DNA of 10,005 nt. Origin: an uncultured Porphyromonadaceae bacterium. GTDB lineage: Bacteria > Bacteroidota > Bacteroidia > Bacteroidales > Muribaculaceae. The notes under the pieces were generated by a model. The model made no database searches. It was given only the letters and a program-made list of their open reading frames with translations, and was not told the origin of the DNA. Every line of letters begins with the position of its first letter. Within the stretch, counting starts at the first letter, position 1. Of the stretch, positions 7,198 through 10,005 are shown piece after piece. Location: the NCBI GenBank assembly GCA_947178245.1, contig CAMWXO010000046.1:1-10005 (forward strand), given 5' to 3'. Made by a program: the position numbers and the translations under genes.

Positions 7198-8266
7198 GAT
7201 TCACCGGAATGATGGTCTGGAGATAGCCTGTGTGGTCGGCATTTCTCAGACGCGACAAGTCGATATATTTGTCGCCGTTATCGAAATGACGGGGAAAGAC
7301 CTCGTCACGGCGTTTTTTCGAAAGATCCGAAGCCCTGGAGTGGCCGTCGGGCCCCGTGCCGCGAAGATCGGGATGAACCCCTTCGGGCCCGGGAGTGACG
7401 GGATATATGTCGGCACACGGGGGATACCCGAGGCCTGTCCACATCACGTATTGTGCGGGATCGGAATCATCAGGAGAGGCGCCCTCGATCACGATCGTGG
7501 CGCACGATTTATAGCGCGGAATGAAGTCCTGATCAATAATCCATCCGGGCTCCTCGCCGCCGGCCATGTCGGCCTTGAACAGATCGTGATAGAAAGAGCG
7601 CGAAAGTGTCTCGGTGAGGAGTTCCGGTGTCACCGTATGCGTGCGTGCCGCCGAATCGAGCAGATGTATGGCGTTCGCCTCGCGTATGAAGCCGTAGCCT
7701 TCATCCGGGCGGCCGGTATGGCTATAGTTGGTGCGCACTATATATCCATCGGGGGCGTCAGAGAGATTGATGCGCACGAAAGAATCGTTGTTGGTCTCGA
7801 AATAGGCTCCGGCGCCGGAAGCGTCTATCACCCCGAAATTCGCCTCCACACCCATCGGGCGCGGAAGCGCGGTAAGAAGCCGCTCGAAGTCATCGACCGT
7901 GGCACACGTGCGCAGTGCCAGCGTCATGACCAGCCCTTCCCTGTCCATATCCTTCTCGGGCACGTCATCGTCCTTGATATTGTAAGAGGCAGTGTTCATC
8001 ACGGCGAATCCGCGGGAATTGAAACCGGTCCAGCATTCGCGCAGTGTGGAGTCGGAGGCATTGAAGAGTCCCGTATAGGCATACCCCTCGGCAGACTCGG
8101 GCACATGCTCCACCTTGTTGTCTATGGCGGAAGTGTCGCGGTGCTTCCAGAGCAGCGGACGGCCGTAGGGATTGAGGTCGGCGCTTATGATGGCGCTCGT
8201 GCAGGCGTAGGCCTGGCAGAATGAGGCAGCCGCGAAACAAATGATAGTTGCGAGTTGTTTTTTCAT
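7160..8266 (-). CDS. Secreted Ntn-hydrolase, C45-like (acyltransferase / linear amide hydrolase family)
   Basis: The 368-residue product starts with a signal peptide (MKKQLATIICFAAASFCQAYA, 1-21) followed directly by CTSAIIS. In N-terminal nucleophile hydrolases the catalytic Cys must become residue 1; here cleavage after AYA would expose Cys22. The following LLWKHRDTS (38-46) fits the strand and Arg/Asp loop behind the nucleophile in C45 and choloylglycine-hydrolase-like enzymes. ANFGVIDASGAGAYFETN (142-159) and the DGYIVRTNYSHT segment (172-183) also fit C45-type proteins; the Asn in RTNY is a typical oxyanion-site residue. The family cuts non-peptide C-N amide bonds, as in acyl-amino acids, penicillins or conjugated bile acids. 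The substrate here is unknown, and bile salt hydrolase is not claimed. It is first in the minus-strand cluster, and a hairpin lies just ahead of its start. Tyr at -2 argues against lipoprotein processing. Confidence 0.82.
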   Translation of the reverse strand: MKKQLATIICFAAASFCQAYACTSAIISADLNPYGRPLLWKHRDTSAIDNKVEHVPESAEGYAYTGLFNASDSTLRECWTGFNSRGFAVMNTASYNIKDDDVPEKDMDREGLVMTLALRTCATVDDFERLLTALPRPMGVEANFGVIDASGAGAYFETNNDSFVRINLSDAPDGYIVRTNYSHTGRPDEGYGFIREANAIHLLDSAARTHTVTPELLTETLSRSFYHDLFKADMAGGEEPGWIIDQDFIPRYKSCATIVIEGASPDDSDPAQYVMWTGLGYPPCADIYPVTPGPEGVHPDLRGTGPDGHSRASDLSKKRRDEVFPRHFDNGDKYIDLSRLRNADHTGYLQTIIPVNHEVYRKFRELHH

Positions 8267-8269
8267 CAG

Positions 8270-8295
8270 TGCGAAGATAATAAAAAATCTTCACA
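8270..8295 (-). promoter_or_regulatory. Possible 5' UTR hairpin next to the C45-like gene start
   Basis: GAAGAT at 8273-8278 pairs with ATCTTC at 8287-8292 around an eight-base A/T loop. On the minus-strand transcript the stem extends outward through one U-G wobble (8293/8272) and two Watson-Crick pairs (8294/8271, 8295/8270), giving nine pairs. Its 3' arm ends three bases before the ATG at 8266, so it could hinder ribosome binding. It is AT-rich, so chance formation is possible. The 74-bp gap between the two divergent genes shows no good -33/-7 Bacteroidetes promoter match on either strand. Confidence 0.35.
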
Positions 8296-8340
8296 TACAG
8301 TGCAATTATCCATTAAAAACTACAAAAAACAGAAAAAAGT

Positions 8341-8520
8341 ATGGAAGCGATGCCCTCCGACCCCGTGATGCTGATGAGTTTCGTGAATATGAAGCTGCGC
8401 GATGAGTATGCCACGCTTGAAGAATTGTGCGCGTCGTACGGTATTGAAGAGGAGGCCCTGAAGAAGACACTTTCCTCGGCCGGATTCGACTGGATGCCGG
8501 AAGCTGGACAATTCAGATAG
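8341..8520 (+). CDS. DUF4250 domain-containing miniprotein
   Basis: This 59-residue protein matches the DUF4250 family (PF14056-type), small proteins of unknown function common in Bacteroidales and some Firmicutes. The family core is clear: PSDPVMLMSFVNMKLRDEY at 5-23, LEELCASYGI at 26-35, then an acidic helix and a GFDWMPEAGQF ending at 48-58. It looks like a compact helical fold, possibly helix-turn-helix-like, with no signal peptide or membrane segment. The ATG at 8341 follows an A-rich leader (ACAAAAAACAGAAAAAAG), typical of Bacteroidetes translation starts; a second ATG at 8350 gives a start three residues later and is also plausible. It diverges from the C45-like gene and appears monocistronic, ending before a stem-loop. 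Confidence 0.88.
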   Translation: MEAMPSDPVMLMSFVNMKLRDEYATLEELCASYGIEEEALKKTLSSAGFDWMPEAGQFR

Positions 8521-8528
8521 AGACGACA

Positions 8529-8561
8529 GATGCGGGATGATTCACAATTTCATCCCGCATC
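8529..8561. terminator. Stem-loop between convergent genes, likely bidirectional terminator
   Basis: A perfect 12-bp stem pairs GATGCGGGATGA (8529-8540) with TCATCCCGCATC (8550-8561) around a nine-base loop. It sits in the 65-bp gap between the DUF4250 stop and the stop of the tricorn-like protease, exactly where a shared terminator would be expected. Neither side has a clear run of U, so it is not a textbook intrinsic terminator. It may instead act as a 3' end stabiliser. Confidence 0.65.
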
Positions 8562-8585
8562 CTGCATATAAGCGCATATCTTCTG

Positions 8586-10005
8586 TCACTTGGAAAGCTT
8601 CTCGAGCAGATGCTTCACCGAGCCTTCGAGCTGGGCGTCACGACCGGTCTCCAGGTCTTCGGGACGATTGTAGATGAGCACGTCCGGATCAATCTGGACA
8701 TTCTCCATAGGCTTGCCATCCACCGAAAGGTTAGTCACCTGCGGTATGCCGAAGACGAGCGAAGGATCGATCTGAGTCTCCCACCATACGGCCGTCATGG
8801 TGCCGGGAATGGGGGCGCCCACGATGTCGCCGATGCCGAGCGTGCGATAGACGTAAGGAGTGCCTGACGCATCGCTGTAGTTGCATTCGCTGACGAGCAT
8901 CACTGAAGGCTTGTTCCACTGAGCCCAGGGCTCGCTGCCGATATAGCGGCCCCGCGGGGCATAGCGGGCATATTCCTTGCCGCTGAGCAGGATGGCCAGA
9001 TCATTGTGAAGCCAGCCACCACCGTTATATCTCGTGTCTACCACCACGGCGTCGCAGTTGCGGTATTTACCCAGCAGACGATCGTAAGTGTCCTGATAAC
9101 TTGCCGTATTCATCCCTTTCACGTGGACATAACCTATCCTTCCGCCCGAGAGACTGTCAACGATCGCCTCGTTGCGTTCAACCCACCGGTCGTAACTGAG
9201 GGCGGAGAGGGTCGGGAGCGAGATAGGCCTTACACTCACCTCGCGCCTGCTCCCGTCGGCCCCTTTCACTTCGAGGCGCACTTTCTTACCGGCTTTTCCT
9301 TCAAGCATCGGGTTGATATCCTGACGCGGAGCTATCGCCTCGCCGTCGATCGACATGATGATCTCGCCGGGCACCACGGCCGCGCTGCGCGAGGAAAGGG
9401 GCCCCCTGTTGATGACCTCGCTCACCTTCAGGCCGGCGCCTTCGTATTCTTCATCGAAATATGCTCCGAGCGAGGCGGAGGGCAGCGATGCGCCCGCGCC
9501 ATAGAAGCGGCCGCCCGTATGCGAGGCGTTGAGCTCGCCCAGAATCTCGCTGAGAAGCTCGGCAAAGTCGCGGTTGTTATTGATGTGGGGAAGGAAGCGG
9601 CGATAGTGGTCGCCATAATATTTCCAGTCCACGCCATGCAGTTTCTCGTCATAGAACTTGTCGTTGACCTGACGCAGCGCATGGTCGTAGATATATTCAC
9701 GCTCGGCGGAGGGAGAGCGGTCGTAGAGCGCTTCATACTCTATGGGCTCGCTCTTCTCTGAAGCGATGTTGAACTTGCTGATGCCGCCGTTGCTCCATAC
9801 AAAAAGGTTCTCGCCCTTAGCATCGGGATCAAGGCCCGACACACCGGTCTGCACCATCTTCACGTCACCCTTCTTCAAATCGCGGCAATAGAGATTGCGG
9901 CTGCCCTCAGTGCTCGAGGCGGTGTAGTACAGCTTATCGCCCTTCGGAGTGAGGAAAAAGTCGCCGATAAGGGCCGAATTGGCGGTGAGCCTGCGGGTGC
10001 GGTAG
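8586..10005 (-). CDS. Tricorn-like S41 protease with PDZ domain (N-terminal part outside window)
   Basis: The last 472 residues of a larger protein are present; the frame stays open to the right edge, so no start is in view. The first ~50 residues (FFLTPKGDKLYYTAS, NLYCRDLKKGD) look like blades of a WD40/TolB-like beta-propeller. Then follow a tricorn core C1-like helical region ending GELNASHTGG, with the probable catalytic His encoded at 9519-9521; a PDZ domain (about 9220-9450); and the S41 catalytic core with IGYVHVKGM, VVVDTRYNGGGW and the nucleophile Ser at 8874-8876, in YSD as expected for tricorn proteases. ENVQIDPDV near the end is the usual C-terminal active-site segment. Such proteins are usually about 1,000 residues and exported in Bacteroidales, where they degrade peptides. 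A TTG-initiated reading at 9878 would cut through the propeller and is unlikely. Confidence 0.9.
   Translation of the reverse strand, partial: YRTRRLTANSALIGDFFLTPKGDKLYYTASSTEGSRNLYCRDLKKGDVKMVQTGVSGLDPDAKGENLFVWSNGGISKFNIASEKSEPIEYEALYDRSPSAEREYIYDHALRQVNDKFYDEKLHGVDWKYYGDHYRRFLPHINNNRDFAELLSEILGELNASHTGGRFYGAGASLPSASLGAYFDEEYEGAGLKVSEVINRGPLSSRSAAVVPGEIIMSIDGEAIAPRQDINPMLEGKAGKKVRLEVKGADGSRREVSVRPISLPTLSALSYDRWVERNEAIVDSLSGGRIGYVHVKGMNTASYQDTYDRLLGKYRNCDAVVVDTRYNGGGWLHNDLAILLSGKEYARYAPRGRYIGSEPWAQWNKPSVMLVSECNYSDASGTPYVYRTLGIGDIVGAPIPGTMTAVWWETQIDPSLVFGIPQVTNLSVDGKPMENVQIDPDVLIYNRPEDLETGRDAQLEGSVKHLLEKLSK

Noticed and set aside
6650..8224. A 524-codon open frame on the plus strand with a signal-like hydrophobic beginning
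   Set aside because: It lies antisense to the membrane protein and C45-like genes, both of which have recognisable features. The translated protein has no domain-like pattern and is rich in Arg, Gly and His, as expected from the complement of GC-rich coding DNA.
9006..9761. A 251-codon open frame on the plus strand
   Set aside because: It is the complement of the tricorn-like protease, including its PDZ domain and catalytic His region; no independent signal supports it.

Overview
The window looks like chromosomal DNA from a Bacteroidales gut bacterium, possibly Muribaculaceae or a relative. The evidence is a dipeptidyl peptidase III with the HECLGH motif known from Bacteroides, a GH35 enzyme with a C-terminal F5/8-type domain, a DUF4250 miniprotein, A-rich leaders without Shine-Dalgarno sequences, and short AATTGAG-type intergenic repeats. 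Base composition is fairly GC-rich for the order. No phage, IS, CRISPR, tRNA or rRNA signals were seen. The family placement is an inference.

Left part (1-5140, plus strand): the last 24 codons of an unidentified gene are followed by a 160-bp non-coding stretch. That stretch carries two back-to-back tandem arrays (7 bp x5 and 9 bp x about 6), the second bracketed by an inverted repeat. Three tightly packed genes follow: a secreted M49 dipeptidyl peptidase III, a short AlkD-like HEAT-repeat protein overlapping it by one base, and, 28 bp on, a secreted GH35 beta-galactosidase. Two of the three are export-signal hydrolases suited to breaking down peptides and glycans outside the cytoplasm; the AlkD-like protein is presumably cytoplasmic.

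Middle part (8266 down to 5141, minus strand): four closely spaced or overlapping genes look like one transcription unit. In order they are a secreted Ntn-type (C45-like) hydrolase, a two-TM membrane protein with a possible YcxB-like C-terminal domain, a hotdog-fold acyl-CoA thioesterase and the DNA-processing protein DprA. The dprA stop codon directly abuts the GH35 stop codon, so the two convergent units have no spacer.

Right part: a 59-residue DUF4250 protein (plus strand) diverges from the C45-like gene across 74 bp. It then converges, across a stem-loop, on the 3' part of a tricorn-like S41 protease with a PDZ domain, which runs off the right edge. The window is mostly ordinary core and accessory content. 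The items most worth a second look are the repeat cassette before the DPP III gene, the Cys exposed by signal cleavage in the C45-like enzyme, and a hairpin beside that gene's start codon.
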